NCBI GenBank assembly: GCA_902775195.1
Contig: CACYLQ010000070.1
Coordinates: 1-32,940, forward strand
DNA: 32,940 bases
Reading direction: 5' to 3'
Source: an uncultured Pseudobutyrivibrio sp.
GTDB lineage: Bacteria > Bacillota > Clostridia > Lachnospirales > Lachnospiraceae
Shown here: positions 1 through 7,141 of the stretch, piece after piece
Position numbering within the stretch: the stretch's first letter is position 1
How the letters are laid out: every line of letters begins with the position of its first letter
Notes under the pieces: model-generated
What the model saw: only the letters and a program-made list of their open reading frames with translations
Database searches by the model: none
Told to the model about the DNA's origin: nothing
Program-made: the position numbers and the translations under genes

Positions 1-740
1 TGCAATGTAGACAGTATCAAATGACCTGTCTCAGCCGCGGTCATTGCAACGGAAATGGTTTCAGCATCACGCATTTCTCCAAGCAAGATAACATCAGGAC
101 TCTGTCTAAGTGAGGCACGAAGTGCTGTCACATAGTTCTCTGTATCTAAGTGGATTTCTCGCTGTGACACTATTGATTTGGCGTGTCTGTGAAGGTACTC
201 CACTGGGTCCTCTAATGTAATAATGTGTTTATTATAATTTTTATTTATTTTATCAACGATGCAAGACAAAGTGGTAGACTTACCACTTCCTGCAGGACCA
301 GTAACCAGTACTAATCCCTTTGATTCGTTTGATAGCTTTATAACAGATTCTGGTATCATAAGTTCCTTGTAATCAGGCAACGTAAATGTGATTACACGAA
401 TGACTGCTGCATAAGTTCCTCTTTGCTTAAATGCATTCACTCTGAACCTTGATACATTCTTTATGGCGAAAGAAAAATCATCATCGCCGTATTCTTTATA
501 CTTTAAAATGTCTCTTCCTGCAAGTTCATAAATCTGTGCAACAAGAGATTCTGCAATTGCTGGTGTAACAGGGCCATCATCTTCTTCGGATTTTTCAGCA
601 TAAGTTGCCTCCAATTCAGAACGGGTCATTACCATATCGTTAACTCTGAAGGAAACCTCTCGGCCTGTGATAATAAACATATCAGAGGCTTTATACTTGT
701 TTACTGCGTCGGTTAAATAACTAACAATACTTACACTCAT
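1..740 (-). CDS. pilT: PilT-like pilus retraction ATPase (partial, C-terminus beyond window)
   Basis: About 246 codons are visible; the 3' end is cut by the window edge. The translation starts MSVSIVSYLTDAVNKYKASD at position 740, 14 bases after a GGGG-containing ribosome site. In order it shows an N-terminal PilT/PilB-like domain with RFRVNAFKQRG, a Walker A motif GPAGSGKSTT (around 261-305), an Asp box (TLEDPVEYLH), a Walker B region SPDVILLGEMRD and a His box TAAETGHLILSTLH. These are the hallmarks of secretion-ATPase family members that power type IV pilus retraction at the cytoplasmic face. The short N-terminal part and the GEMRD/AAETGHL wording favour PilT over the longer assembly ATPase PilB/GspE, but the diagnostic C-terminal AIRNLIRE motif lies outside the window. 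It is the last visible gene of the operon that begins at 6154. Confidence 0.9.
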   Translation of the reverse strand, partial: MSVSIVSYLTDAVNKYKASDMFIITGREVSFRVNDMVMTRSELEATYAEKSEEDDGPVTPAIAESLVAQIYELAGRDILKYKEYGDDDFSFAIKNVSRFRVNAFKQRGTYAAVIRVITFTLPDYKELMIPESVIKLSNESKGLVLVTGPAGSGKSTTLSCIVDKINKNYNKHIITLEDPVEYLHRHAKSIVSQREIHLDTENYVTALRASLRQSPDVILLGEMRDAETISVAMTAAETGHLILSTL

Positions 741-752
741 ACTCGATCCCCT

Positions 753-1115
753 TTAATCACCAATTGTTATAAGAGGTTGTGAACTTTCTGCCTCCCAATT
801 TGATGAGTTTTCCACATTAAACTGAACTATTTCCCCTTTTTCCACCTTAACCTTTAATATCTGGTCTTCATTTATATCAACCGTAAACTCCTGGTCAGCC
901 CAATCAGCAGCTGCTATCTTTTCCTGAGCCGTATTGGCAGCTTTATAATACTCATCTGTGTGATTTTTTAGCTTCTGACTAAGATTATAGTTGTTGTAGC
1001 TAGATGATATCGCAAGGGCTGCAATTACTGCAAACGCCAAACCAATCAGAATAACCACCATAAGAGAGGTTCCAATATTTATTATTGTCCTGCTTTCTCT
1101 TTTATTTTCTTCCAT
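753..1115 (-). CDS. Small single-TM pilus-operon protein, unknown function
   Basis: A 120-residue protein with a short polar N-terminus (MEENKRESRT), one hydrophobic segment at roughly residues 13-36, and a soluble extracytoplasmic domain rich in Glu, Lys and Asp. The start is backed by a TAGGAG site 5 bases upstream. It sits 8 bases after the gene at 1124-1507 and 12 bases before the PilT-like gene, so it is part of the same transcript. The layout (short basic tail, TM helix, then a helical region with Ala and Gln before a beta-rich domain) resembles minor pilins or pilus-assembly accessory proteins. No canonical prepilin cleavage motif (Gly before a hydrophobic stretch with Glu at +5) is visible. 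Function is inferred from context only. Confidence 0.7.
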   Translation of the reverse strand: MEENKRESRTIINIGTSLMVVILIGLAFAVIAALAISSSYNNYNLSQKLKNHTDEYYKAANTAQEKIAAADWADQEFTVDINEDQILKVKVEKGEIVQFNVENSSNWEAESSQPLITIGD

Positions 1116-1123
1116 GGCTTCTC

Positions 1124-1507
1124 CTACTTAAGCGCCTTTTCAACCTCTAGGGAATAAATTTCCTCATCCAACATTGTAGATACTACCACATGCATTTGCT
1201 GACATTGTCCCTTTTTCTCAGGTTCAATAACGATGCTTGTCATTTTATAGGCAGCATTCTTATCGTCTACCTCGTGCCAGTTTTCATCGTAGTAAATAGT
1301 GTCACCCTTGTAATTATAGATAGCCAGATATTCTTCAGCCGCATTGCTTGCAAGATTCACTGCCGCAGTCATTTCCTTGGCCTGCTTACTTTTTACATAG
1401 CTTCCGGCGAAGCACTGAAGGCATACTGCTGATATTACAATAAAGAAAAATATTGAAAAAAGTAGTTCCGTCAAGAAGATTCTGGAACCATTGTTTCTAT
1501 TCCTCAT
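1124..1507 (-). CDS. Pilin-like small membrane protein
   Basis: Start chosen at the ATG at 1507 (MRNRNNGSRIFLTELLFS), giving 127 residues. A GGAGG site lies 8 bases upstream inside the end of the preceding gene; the longer GTG start at 1534 would place that GGAGG inside the coding sequence. The reading frame overlaps the upstream gene (stop at 1497) by 11 bases. The N-terminus has a basic stretch, then a hydrophobic helix carrying a Glu (FLTELLFSIFFFIVISAV), which recalls the type IV prepilin helix, but the Gly-to-Glu spacing is not the classical G|xxxxE. A helical Lys/Ala/Asn region and a beta-rich C-terminal domain follow. Likely a minor pilin-like subunit of the machine encoded around it; this is inference from layout and context. 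Confidence 0.72.
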   Translation of the reverse strand: MRNRNNGSRIFLTELLFSIFFFIVISAVCLQCFAGSYVKSKQAKEMTAAVNLASNAAEEYLAIYNYKGDTIYYDENWHEVDDKNAAYKMTSIVIEPEKKGQCQQMHVVVSTMLDEEIYSLEVEKALK

Positions 1508-1988
1508 CTGATTCCACCTCCGTCGACTTAACACCGATTTTCATGTTCATCTCATCTCCTGATTTTTCATGGATAGTCACATCAATCAAACCATCCTTTT
1601 CATCAAGAGTCATATCTTTTATCTCAAGAATTTTGTTGCCAAAATCTGCTGTGGCACCAGAGCTGTCCTTAGCCTCAAGCTCCATCAAAAATCCGTTATA
1701 TTCGTAAATATACAGGCTGTAGCCTTCGCCCTCTGACATTTTGATGCAATCCTCACCATCTAATTTGCCAAGAGTAATTGCGCCAGCCTTATCGTGCTGT
1801 CTAACCTGTTCTTTAATGTAGGATGTTGCAACACGGGCATTGGCATTGGCCTCATTTGCAAAAACAACTGATTTGTAGGAATTTACAGCCATCAAAAGAA
1901 CACTCACCCCGGAAAAGGTGAAAATCAAAAACAATACCATCAAAAATAGGATATCTATATTATGTCTTCTTAGTTGCCCTTTTTTCAA
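1497..1988 (-). CDS. DUF4860-like pilus-operon protein
   Basis: No ATG fits. The best start is TTG at 1988 (LKKGQLRRHNIDILFLMVLF), with GGAG five bases upstream; a longer TTG start at 2009 would bury that ribosome site. This gives 163 residues. A basic N-terminus leads into one TM helix (roughly residues 13-35), then an Ala/Asn-rich helix and a beta-rich domain containing an acidic, Gly-rich stretch. The pattern with an NxxVATSYIxxQVRQHD region resembles the DUF4860 family, which I recall from pilus gene clusters of Lachnospiraceae; I cannot run the search. It overlaps the next gene by 11 bases and lies 23 bases after the previous one. Confidence 0.72.
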   Translation of the reverse strand: MKKGQLRRHNIDILFLMVLFLIFTFSGVSVLLMAVNSYKSVVFANEANANARVATSYIKEQVRQHDKAGAITLGKLDGEDCIKMSEGEGYSLYIYEYNGFLMELEAKDSSGATADFGNKILEIKDMTLDEKDGLIDVTIHEKSGDEMNMKIGVKSTEVESDEE

Positions 1989-2011
1989 AGCTGCTCCTTT
2001 CCAACACAATG

Positions 2012-2362
2012 TTACTTAAGATTAATGATAGTTACCTCTGGTCGCATATTACTTGCGTATATTACATAATCCACTCTAAACTGCTCTTCATCATAGATGA
2101 TGCCGTAATTCTCCTGTAAATATTCAAAGCTTTCAGGGTATTTCCCTTCTGTTACATAGCATTGAATAATGGCTCTATCCACTGCATCTGAAAGACTTTG
2201 TCTTTGTTCATGGATAGAACCCTCTGATGCCTTTGATACAGCAAATAAAAATACTATAAAAATAAGCACAAAAACCACAGCTGAAATCACTATGGTTTCT
2301 GCTCTGTTATTTCTTTTGATTTGATGTACACCGTCTAAGCTTCCAAATCTGGTTCTTCCCAT
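2012..2362 (-). CDS. Pilin-like small membrane protein
   Basis: A 116-residue protein. The ATG at 2362 overlaps no gene but follows the stop of the GspF-like gene by one base, with a GGGGATG ribosome site 7 bases upstream inside that gene, so translation is probably coupled. A basic N-terminus (NRAET) precedes a TM helix at about residues 23-45. The soluble part contains a CYVTEGKYPESFEYLQENYG segment, typical in spacing of pilin-like proteins (a helix, then EGxYP and L..YG). The classical Gly|Phe...Glu5 signal is lacking, though Glu22 just before the helix may be its counterpart. Likely a pilus subunit or assembly factor. Confidence 0.72.
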   Translation of the reverse strand: MGRTRFGSLDGVHQIKRNNRAETIVISAVVFVLIFIVFLFAVSKASEGSIHEQRQSLSDAVDRAIIQCYVTEGKYPESFEYLQENYGIIYDEEQFRVDYVIYASNMRPEVTIINLK

Positions 2363-2363
2363 A

Positions 2364-3413
2364 TTAAATCATCCCCGACATAATGTTAAGAAGTGGCAAC
2401 ATTACTGAAAGTAAAATGATACCAACGATTATAGAAAGAATAATAACAAGTGTTGGCTCTACTACTGCGATTAAATCGTTGATTTCCTCGTCAGCCTCCT
2501 CCTGGTAGGTGCTGGCTACCTTTTCAAGAACGGTTTCCATGTTACCTGTTTTGGCACCTAATATGGCCATTTTTCCATATAATCCGCCAAATATTCCAGA
2601 AAGAGAAAATGCCTTTCCTATATCCATAGATTCTGCAAATGAATCCTTACACTTCTCCACCTTTGCTTCAAAGTCAGGCGCATCCACGATTCTTCCACTT
2701 ACATCAAGCGCCTGCATTACATCCATACCACTTGAAAGTGTCATGGCCATAGCTGATGCAAATCTGCTGGTAGCAATCTTTGAATGGATTGATTTGAACC
2801 TGCGGCTCTTGTAGAGCATGTTAAGTCGTCTAGATTTGCCCCAGTTGGTTTTATTAGCCACAATCATATATGCCACAAGGGCTAATAGGATAACTAACAG
2901 TATTACCCAGTTTGATTTCATAAAAGTTCCCACTGACAAAAAGCCAGCTGAAAGACCATCCATTGTACCGCCCAACTGTTTGAATACCCTATTGAATACA
3001 GGCATAATCTCTGTTACCAGAACGATTATTATTACAAGCATCATAGCAACCATCATCAAAGGATATGTAACAGCACTTCTGATAGCGCTGCTGATAGCCA
3101 TTTCTCTAGAATAATGGGCGGCAAGATTTTTAAGGACAGTATCCATCTTACCTGTTGTCTCACCCATCTTTGCCATTTCCACAAAATAATCTGGGAAGAC
3201 TCCCGATTGGTCTATGGCCTTAGATAAAGAACCACTTTCGGCAACCACCTGCTCCATTTCAGTCAGAAGCTCTTTTTCTTGGCCCCCCTCTGACTCATCT
3301 AGCATCATTGTTATTGCCTGAATTGAAGAAACACCACTGCTAATCATCATTCCCATTTCGTCTGAGAATGCGTATAACTCTTCTGAAGTTAACTTCTTTC
3401 TATTTTCACCCAT
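2364..3413 (-). CDS. GspF/PilC-family inner-membrane platform protein
   Basis: A 349-residue protein with the two-fold repeat of the T2SSF family: a first cytoplasmic helical domain (about residues 12-130) with the signature GETTGKMDTVL, a TM region, a second domain (about 205-315) with the matching GAKTGNMETVLEKVA, and a C-terminal TM helix rich in Ile and Val. Other TM segments are near residues 115-140 and 168-188. The length is slightly below the usual ~400 because the N-terminal extension of classical PilC is absent. The family forms the membrane platform that the secretion ATPase acts on in type IV pili and type II secretion. The start at 3413 has AAGGTG 7 bases upstream and lies 10 bases after the transglutaminase gene. 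Confidence 0.93.
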   Translation of the reverse strand: MGENRKKLTSEELYAFSDEMGMMISSGVSSIQAITMMLDESEGGQEKELLTEMEQVVAESGSLSKAIDQSGVFPDYFVEMAKMGETTGKMDTVLKNLAAHYSREMAISSAIRSAVTYPLMMVAMMLVIIIVLVTEIMPVFNRVFKQLGGTMDGLSAGFLSVGTFMKSNWVILLVILLALVAYMIVANKTNWGKSRRLNMLYKSRRFKSIHSKIATSRFASAMAMTLSSGMDVMQALDVSGRIVDAPDFEAKVEKCKDSFAESMDIGKAFSLSGIFGGLYGKMAILGAKTGNMETVLEKVASTYQEEADEEINDLIAVVEPTLVIILSIIVGIILLSVMLPLLNIMSGMI

Positions 3414-3423
3414 AATAACACCT

Positions 3424-4458
3424 TTAATATTTATATTTCAGTTGATAGTAGTTATCATCTTCCAAATATTTCTTTACCGTGCTGTTACTAGCGTAGGACC
3501 CAAGTGTTGGATCCATCAGTGTCCAATTATTACCGTCGAACTGGATAATCTTGTCTATCCAACCCGTCTCTTTGGTGTACACCGAAATCCATGCATGATA
3601 TTCCGTACCTGCATAACCTATTTCCAATCTAGTTGGAATACCCTGGGACCTAAGCATTGCTCCCATTAATGAAGCATAGTCAAAACAGATTCCTTTGCCC
3701 GTTGCCAATGTTTCATCTACCGTAGGTATATATCCCGATTGAACCGTCGCCGCTTTATCATAATCATACGTAACATTCTTAATGACGTAATGATAAACGC
3801 TCTTCACCACATCAAGATCACTATTGGCCCCTGAAGCTAGCACCAATGCCTTCTTAACCGCCTCAGAATTGGCGTTGAAATCCACATACGCATTAGGATA
3901 CAGGAACATACTATATTCATCTTTTAGGGTTACGTTCACTGACTGGGTAAATGCTGCTGCATACTGGTCATCATGTAGGTTCTCATCATCTTTTAGGGTT
4001 ACGTTCACTGACTGGGTAAATGCTGCTGCATACTGGTCATCATGTAGGTTCTCATACACGCCGATTTTGTAGGTTCCACTTCCCTCAGATAATGGATAGA
4101 CATCATACTGCCCATCCAGTGCCATAAGGTAGTTGTAGGTGTTACCTGCAGGCGTTTCTATAAGCATTCTTACCTTGGCTGCATCCCCGGTGTACTTTAC
4201 CATTACATAGCCTTCGGCGGCGTTGCTGGCATCTATTGATGCATCGGCATTTCCATATACCTTTACCCCCGAAGCCTCCGGCACAAGTACTTGGATATTG
4301 TTATTACGGCTTCCCTTTGAGTTCTTCGCCACAGCTTCCTTAGAGCTGGACTCCGAAACTGTTATACTGCCATCACTGTAAGCTGGCATCTGGTCACCGC
4401 AGGATGTAATACCAAGACATAGAACAATCAGTGAAAGCAAACAATTAAACCTTCTCAT
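3424..4458 (-). CDS. Transglutaminase-like lipoprotein in pilus operon
   Basis: Start set at the ATG at 4458 (MRRFNCLLSL), with GGAGG six bases upstream; an in-frame ATG at 4473 would consume that site. The 344-residue product begins with a lipoprotein signal peptide (hydrophobic stretch, then ITSC lipobox at about residues 18-23). The C-terminal third carries a transglutaminase-like catalytic core: GKGICFDYASLMGAMLR with the nucleophile Cys (about 258), EYHAW with the His (about 288), and WTLMDPT with the Asp (about 316). This triad is typical of bacterial papain-fold transglutaminase-like proteases and isopeptide-forming enzymes. The middle region holds a perfect 23-residue tandem duplication (see repeat entry). 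As a surface lipoprotein co-transcribed with pilus genes it may act on pilins or cell-wall proteins; substrate unknown. Confidence 0.9.
   Translation of the reverse strand: MRRFNCLLSLIVLCLGITSCGDQMPAYSDGSITVSESSSKEAVAKNSKGSRNNNIQVLVPEASGVKVYGNADASIDASNAAEGYVMVKYTGDAAKVRMLIETPAGNTYNYLMALDGQYDVYPLSEGSGTYKIGVYENLHDDQYAAAFTQSVNVTLKDDENLHDDQYAAAFTQSVNVTLKDEYSMFLYPNAYVDFNANSEAVKKALVLASGANSDLDVVKSVYHYVIKNVTYDYDKAATVQSGYIPTVDETLATGKGICFDYASLMGAMLRSQGIPTRLEIGYAGTEYHAWISVYTKETGWIDKIIQFDGNNWTLMDPTLGSYASNSTVKKYLEDDNYYQLKYKY
3917..4055 (-). repeat. Perfect 69-bp tandem duplication inside the transglutaminase gene
   Basis: Positions 3917-3986 and 3986-4055 match base for base with a 69-base period. The duplication is in frame and encodes two copies of a 23-residue unit beginning ENLHDDQYAAAF. 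No mismatch is present even at third codon positions, so the copying is recent or an assembly artefact. It lies in the region just before the transglutaminase core. Confidence 0.97.
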
Positions 4459-4487
4459 TTGCTTCCTCCACATACTGCCCGCTATAT

Positions 4488-4907
4488 TTAGTTATTTAAG
4501 ATTCTTATTAATTCTACTTCGCTGTTAAAGCTGTATTCCTTATCTTCAGATTTGCTGTAAATCATTCCCTGCCAAGTAGCATTATCACGGCCTGTAACCA
4601 TAATAATGTAAGCTTTTCTTGTGCACAGGCTAAGCAAATGCTCTGTTTCAAAAAGCTTTTCGTTTGGGTCTATGTCCACAATCTTAAGTGTAGGTAATGT
4701 CTTTTTAAAGGTTCTGTATTTAACCTTCTGTGCAGGAAATTCCAAAGCATCTAAAAACGTATTTACGATATTAAAGAAATCATCTACATCGCTAAATGTT
4801 CTAGGCTCGTTTTCGAAGCAATTATATAATTCACCCTTAAAGCCATCATTCTTTAATGTTATGCCTACGCAATTAGACATTCTTTTCATTCTATCTGAAA
4901 TAGCCAT
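4488..4907 (-). CDS. Conserved-looking hypothetical protein, 139 aa
   Basis: I do not recognise a named family. The protein is soluble, with no signal peptide or TM segment. Visible features are a central Phe/Leu-rich helix (DDFFNIVNTFLDALEFP) and a C-terminal stretch with NATWQGMIYS followed by FNSEVELIRIL. The latter resembles a WQG..-F+S.LEL motif that I recall in small Clostridia proteins of unknown role. Its ATG at 4905-4907 overlaps the stop codon TAA of the regulator gene by one base (TAATG), with a GAGGTGAGG site inside the regulator gene, so the two are probably translationally coupled. It may work with the regulator or with the pilus machine; that is context only. Confidence 0.75.
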   Translation of the reverse strand: MAISDRMKRMSNCVGITLKNDGFKGELYNCFENEPRTFSDVDDFFNIVNTFLDALEFPAQKVKYRTFKKTLPTLKIVDIDPNEKLFETEHLLSLCTRKAYIIMVTGRDNATWQGMIYSKSEDKEYSFNSEVELIRILNN

Positions 4908-6154
4908 TATTCCTCACCTCTTACAATATCCTGCAATTCATCTGTATCATTGTCTGTACCTGCGCTTGCAAGATTAACTGGTGCCAAATGATATTTGATA
5001 TATCTCTTTCTGGATTCCTTGCTAAGGTTCTCGTTAATTCTGGTCTGAACCAAAACACAGTCCTCCTGAGTAATATCAAGAAGAAGTACAACAAACTGAT
5101 TATTGCTGTATCTTGCATACATATCGCCACCTCTTGCAGATGAACGAATGGCCTCTGAAAGCTCGTCAGAAAGGTTATCCAATCTGTCAGAGTCATTTAA
5201 AGCAAATCCCTTACCGTCTGTGATGGTGCAAAGCATAAGCCATGCAGCCTGGCCAGAACGGCGAATTACTCTTTTAATATATCTATAGCTTTCTACAAAT
5301 ACTGGATATGTGCAGTAGAATGCACCCTCAATATCCTCCTTCGTAGTGTCAAGATTTCTCTTAACCTCGCTAATCATGTCTGTATTGTTCTTAACCTGCT
5401 CTCCAAGCTTGTCCAGCTGTTCTGTCATGCTAGAAGATACTGATACACCAAGCTCTTCAAACATAAGAGTTTCTGTATCCTCATAAAGCTTAAGGGCATC
5501 CTTTGTGTTACCCTCTTCAATAAGAGCCTCCATCTCAAAGTTCTGCCATCCATCGTATGGATAAAGCTTGTTAGCCTTGTGGCTAAGCTCGTACATAGCC
5601 TTATAATCCTTTTGAAGCTTGTACATTTCAAGAAGCTGCTTTAAGCATCTGTCATAAAGTTTTTTCAATCTTACCTGAGTAGTAACTACCCATTCATATC
5701 CACTGAGTGTTGGTAAGAAATCTCCATTATAAAGTTCTAAAGCTTCCTCTAAAAGCTTCTGCTGCTCCTTTGCTTCCTCTGCTGCAAGAGCCTTCTTTGC
5801 AAGCTCTTCAAATAAAACAGCATCGCACTCTATTTTGGCATTAGGATTAATTCGGTAGGTTCCCCTTTTGATGTAAACGTAATCCTCATCTGGAATATCA
5901 AGACTAAGCAATGCCTTTCTAAGTCTAAATACAATAGCTCTAAGGCTGTTTGATTCATCAGCTATATCTTCATTATGAAACAGGTTGTAAATAACCTGGT
6001 CTCTTGCTATTCCATTTTGATAATAAAGTAGCATCTGAAACAGCTGATTAACCTTTGTTGTGTTATTTCTTTCTAATACTATTGGTGTATTTCCGCAAGA
6101 AATTTCCACACTTCCTAAAAAATTTGCTTTGAAAATTACATTTGGTTCGTACAT
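4907..6154 (-). CDS. BTAD/SARP-type transcriptional regulator with degenerate GGDEF-like domain
   Basis: A 415-residue protein and first gene of the operon. Residues about 5-105 form a winged-helix DNA-binding region of the OmpR/SARP kind (SLRAIVFRLRKAL recognition region, then YVYIKRGTYRINP). Residues about 110-255 match the bacterial transcriptional activator domain, a TPR-like helical bundle (LYNGDFLP, YEWV, KLYPYDGWQNFEMEALIEEG). After a coiled linker, residues about 270-395 look like a GGDEF fold: R.GGDMYARYSNNQFVVLLLD aligns with the usual RyGGDEFvvLL strand-turn-strand, but the signature is SNNQF (350-354). Cyclase activity is therefore not expected; a sensory or nucleotide-binding role is inferred. 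GGGAGA lies upstream of the ATG, and the promoter at 6218-6246 drives it. It probably controls the pilus genes that follow. Confidence 0.9.
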   Translation of the reverse strand: MYEPNVIFKANFLGSVEISCGNTPIVLERNNTTKVNQLFQMLLYYQNGIARDQVIYNLFHNEDIADESNSLRAIVFRLRKALLSLDIPDEDYVYIKRGTYRINPNAKIECDAVLFEELAKKALAAEEAKEQQKLLEEALELYNGDFLPTLSGYEWVVTTQVRLKKLYDRCLKQLLEMYKLQKDYKAMYELSHKANKLYPYDGWQNFEMEALIEEGNTKDALKLYEDTETLMFEELGVSVSSSMTEQLDKLGEQVKNNTDMISEVKRNLDTTKEDIEGAFYCTYPVFVESYRYIKRVIRRSGQAAWLMLCTITDGKGFALNDSDRLDNLSDELSEAIRSSARGGDMYARYSNNQFVVLLLDITQEDCVLVQTRINENLSKESRKRYIKYHLAPVNLASAGTDNDTDELQDIVRGEE

Positions 6155-6217
6155 GGCTCTCCCTTTTTTCTTATTATTTACGCTACGTTAAAATTATTTG
6201 ATATCATTATATTTTTA

Positions 6218-6246
6218 AGTATAGGATAATAAATCGTTATTGTAAA
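6218..6246 (-). promoter_or_regulatory. Sigma-A-type promoter of the regulator/pilus operon
   Basis: Read on the minus strand: TTTACA (-35, 6241-6246), 17-base spacer, TATACT (-10, 6218-6223). Each box matches consensus at 5 of 6 positions. It lies 64 bases before the ATG at 6154 and just beyond the pth terminator. No other strong promoter was seen before 740, so this may drive the whole leftward operon. Confidence 0.7.
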
Positions 6247-6250
6247 TAAC

Positions 6251-6289
6251 AAAAATATAAAAATTAGCCTGCATAAATTCTATGCAGGC
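6251..6289 (-). terminator. Rho-independent terminator after pth
   Basis: On the minus strand, GCCTGCATA and TATGCAGGC form a perfect 9-bp stem (6267-6275 with 6281-6289) around a 5-base loop. It is followed by TAATTTTTATATTTTT. It starts 6 bases after the pth stop codon and ends the glgC-glgD-spoVG-pth transcript. Confidence 0.9.
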
Positions 6290-6295
6290 CAACTC

Positions 6296-6871
6296 TTAAT
6301 CAATCTTTTCTTTTACATTGTATTTATTCATAGCAGCATCGATGTTGCCCTCTAAGAACAACTCCAACGCTCCAATCACCTTATCAAATGATGCATCTAC
6401 CTTTTCACGGTCCTCTGCGTTATAGCGTCCTAATACGTGGGCTACCATATCGCCATTTTCACACTCACCAACGCCCACTCTAATTCGAGGGAATACATTG
6501 GTATTCAGTCGTGCAATAATGTTCTTCAAACCATTGTGTCCGCCGGCAGAACCCTTTTTCCTAACTCTGATGTTTCCTGTTGAAAGCGATACATCATCAG
6601 AAATTACTACAAGCTCTGTTTCTGGATCCACTTCATAATAATCTGCAAGTGGCTGAACGCATTCACCACTAAGGTTCATATAAGTCATAGGTTTCGCCAG
6701 AATGACCTTATGGCCATTTATCATGCCCTTGCCCACTATTCCTTTTTGCTCTTTTTGGTTTACCTCTATACCAAAATGCTTTGAAATGGCGTCAATTGCC
6801 TCGAAGCCCACGTTATGGCGGGTTCCTTCATATTTGTGTTCTGGATTACCTAGACCAACTATTAAATACAT
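6296..6871 (-). CDS. pth: Peptidyl-tRNA hydrolase
   Basis: Cleaves peptidyl-tRNA released from stalled ribosomes. The 191-residue length is normal for bacterial Pth. It begins MYLIVGLGNPEHKYEGTRHN, with the family's GLGNP and the catalytic His in TRHNVGFE (about residue 20). It continues with KPMTYMNLSGE, VISDDVSLSTGNIRVRKKG, SAGGHNGLKNI and RIRVGVG, all standard Pth blocks. The start lies 5 bases after the spoVG stop, so it is co-translated with spoVG, with only a weak ribosome site. A strong terminator follows. Confidence 0.98.
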   Translation of the reverse strand: MYLIVGLGNPEHKYEGTRHNVGFEAIDAISKHFGIEVNQKEQKGIVGKGMINGHKVILAKPMTYMNLSGECVQPLADYYEVDPETELVVISDDVSLSTGNIRVRKKGSAGGHNGLKNIIARLNTNVFPRIRVGVGECENGDMVAHVLGRYNAEDREKVDASFDKVIGALELFLEGNIDAAMNKYNVKEKID

Positions 6872-6876
6872 AAATC

Positions 6877-7137
6877 TTACTCTGGGAACTCTTCCTTATA
6901 CTTATTAAGTATCATTGTCTGCATCTGTTCTCTTGTGGTTGAACGGATAGGATGTGCAATATCCTTGTATCCGCCTTCAGAGCCACGTCTAGATGGCATT
7001 GCGATAAAAAGTCCCTTATCTCCTTCAATAATCTTGATGTCGTGAATTACAAACTCCTCGTCAATTGTCACAGAGACAACCGCTTTCATCTTGCCTTCCT
7101 TTTCAATCTTGCGAATTCTAATGTCTGTAATCTGCAT
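6877..7137 (-). CDS. spoVG: SpoVG family nucleic-acid-binding regulator
   Basis: Start set at the ATG at 7137 ([19 protein letters not shown]), with GGGGAGG nine bases upstream; the longer TTG start would bury that site. The 86-residue length is typical. Diagnostic SpoVG blocks are [37 protein letters not shown] and DIAHPI followed by STTRE. In Bacillus and Listeria the family acts in septation control, sporulation and as an RNA/DNA-binding regulator. The ribosome site lies inside the end of glgD (stop at 7142), so translation is likely coupled to glycogen synthesis genes. Confidence 0.97.
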   Translation of the reverse strand: MQITDIRIRKIEKEGKMKAVVSVTIDEEFVIHDIKIIEGDKGLFIAMPSRRGSEGGYKDIAHPIRSTTREQMQTMILNKYKEEFPE

Positions 7138-7141
7138 TTTG

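Noticed and set aside
3824-4072. Plus-strand gene across the tandem repeat
   Set aside because: It is antisense to the transglutaminase gene; its repeated peptide is just the mirror of the 69-bp duplication, with no ribosome site.
4907-6154. Active diguanylate cyclase
   Set aside because: The signature is SNNQF instead of GGDEF/GGEEF, so metal and GTP binding residues are missing.
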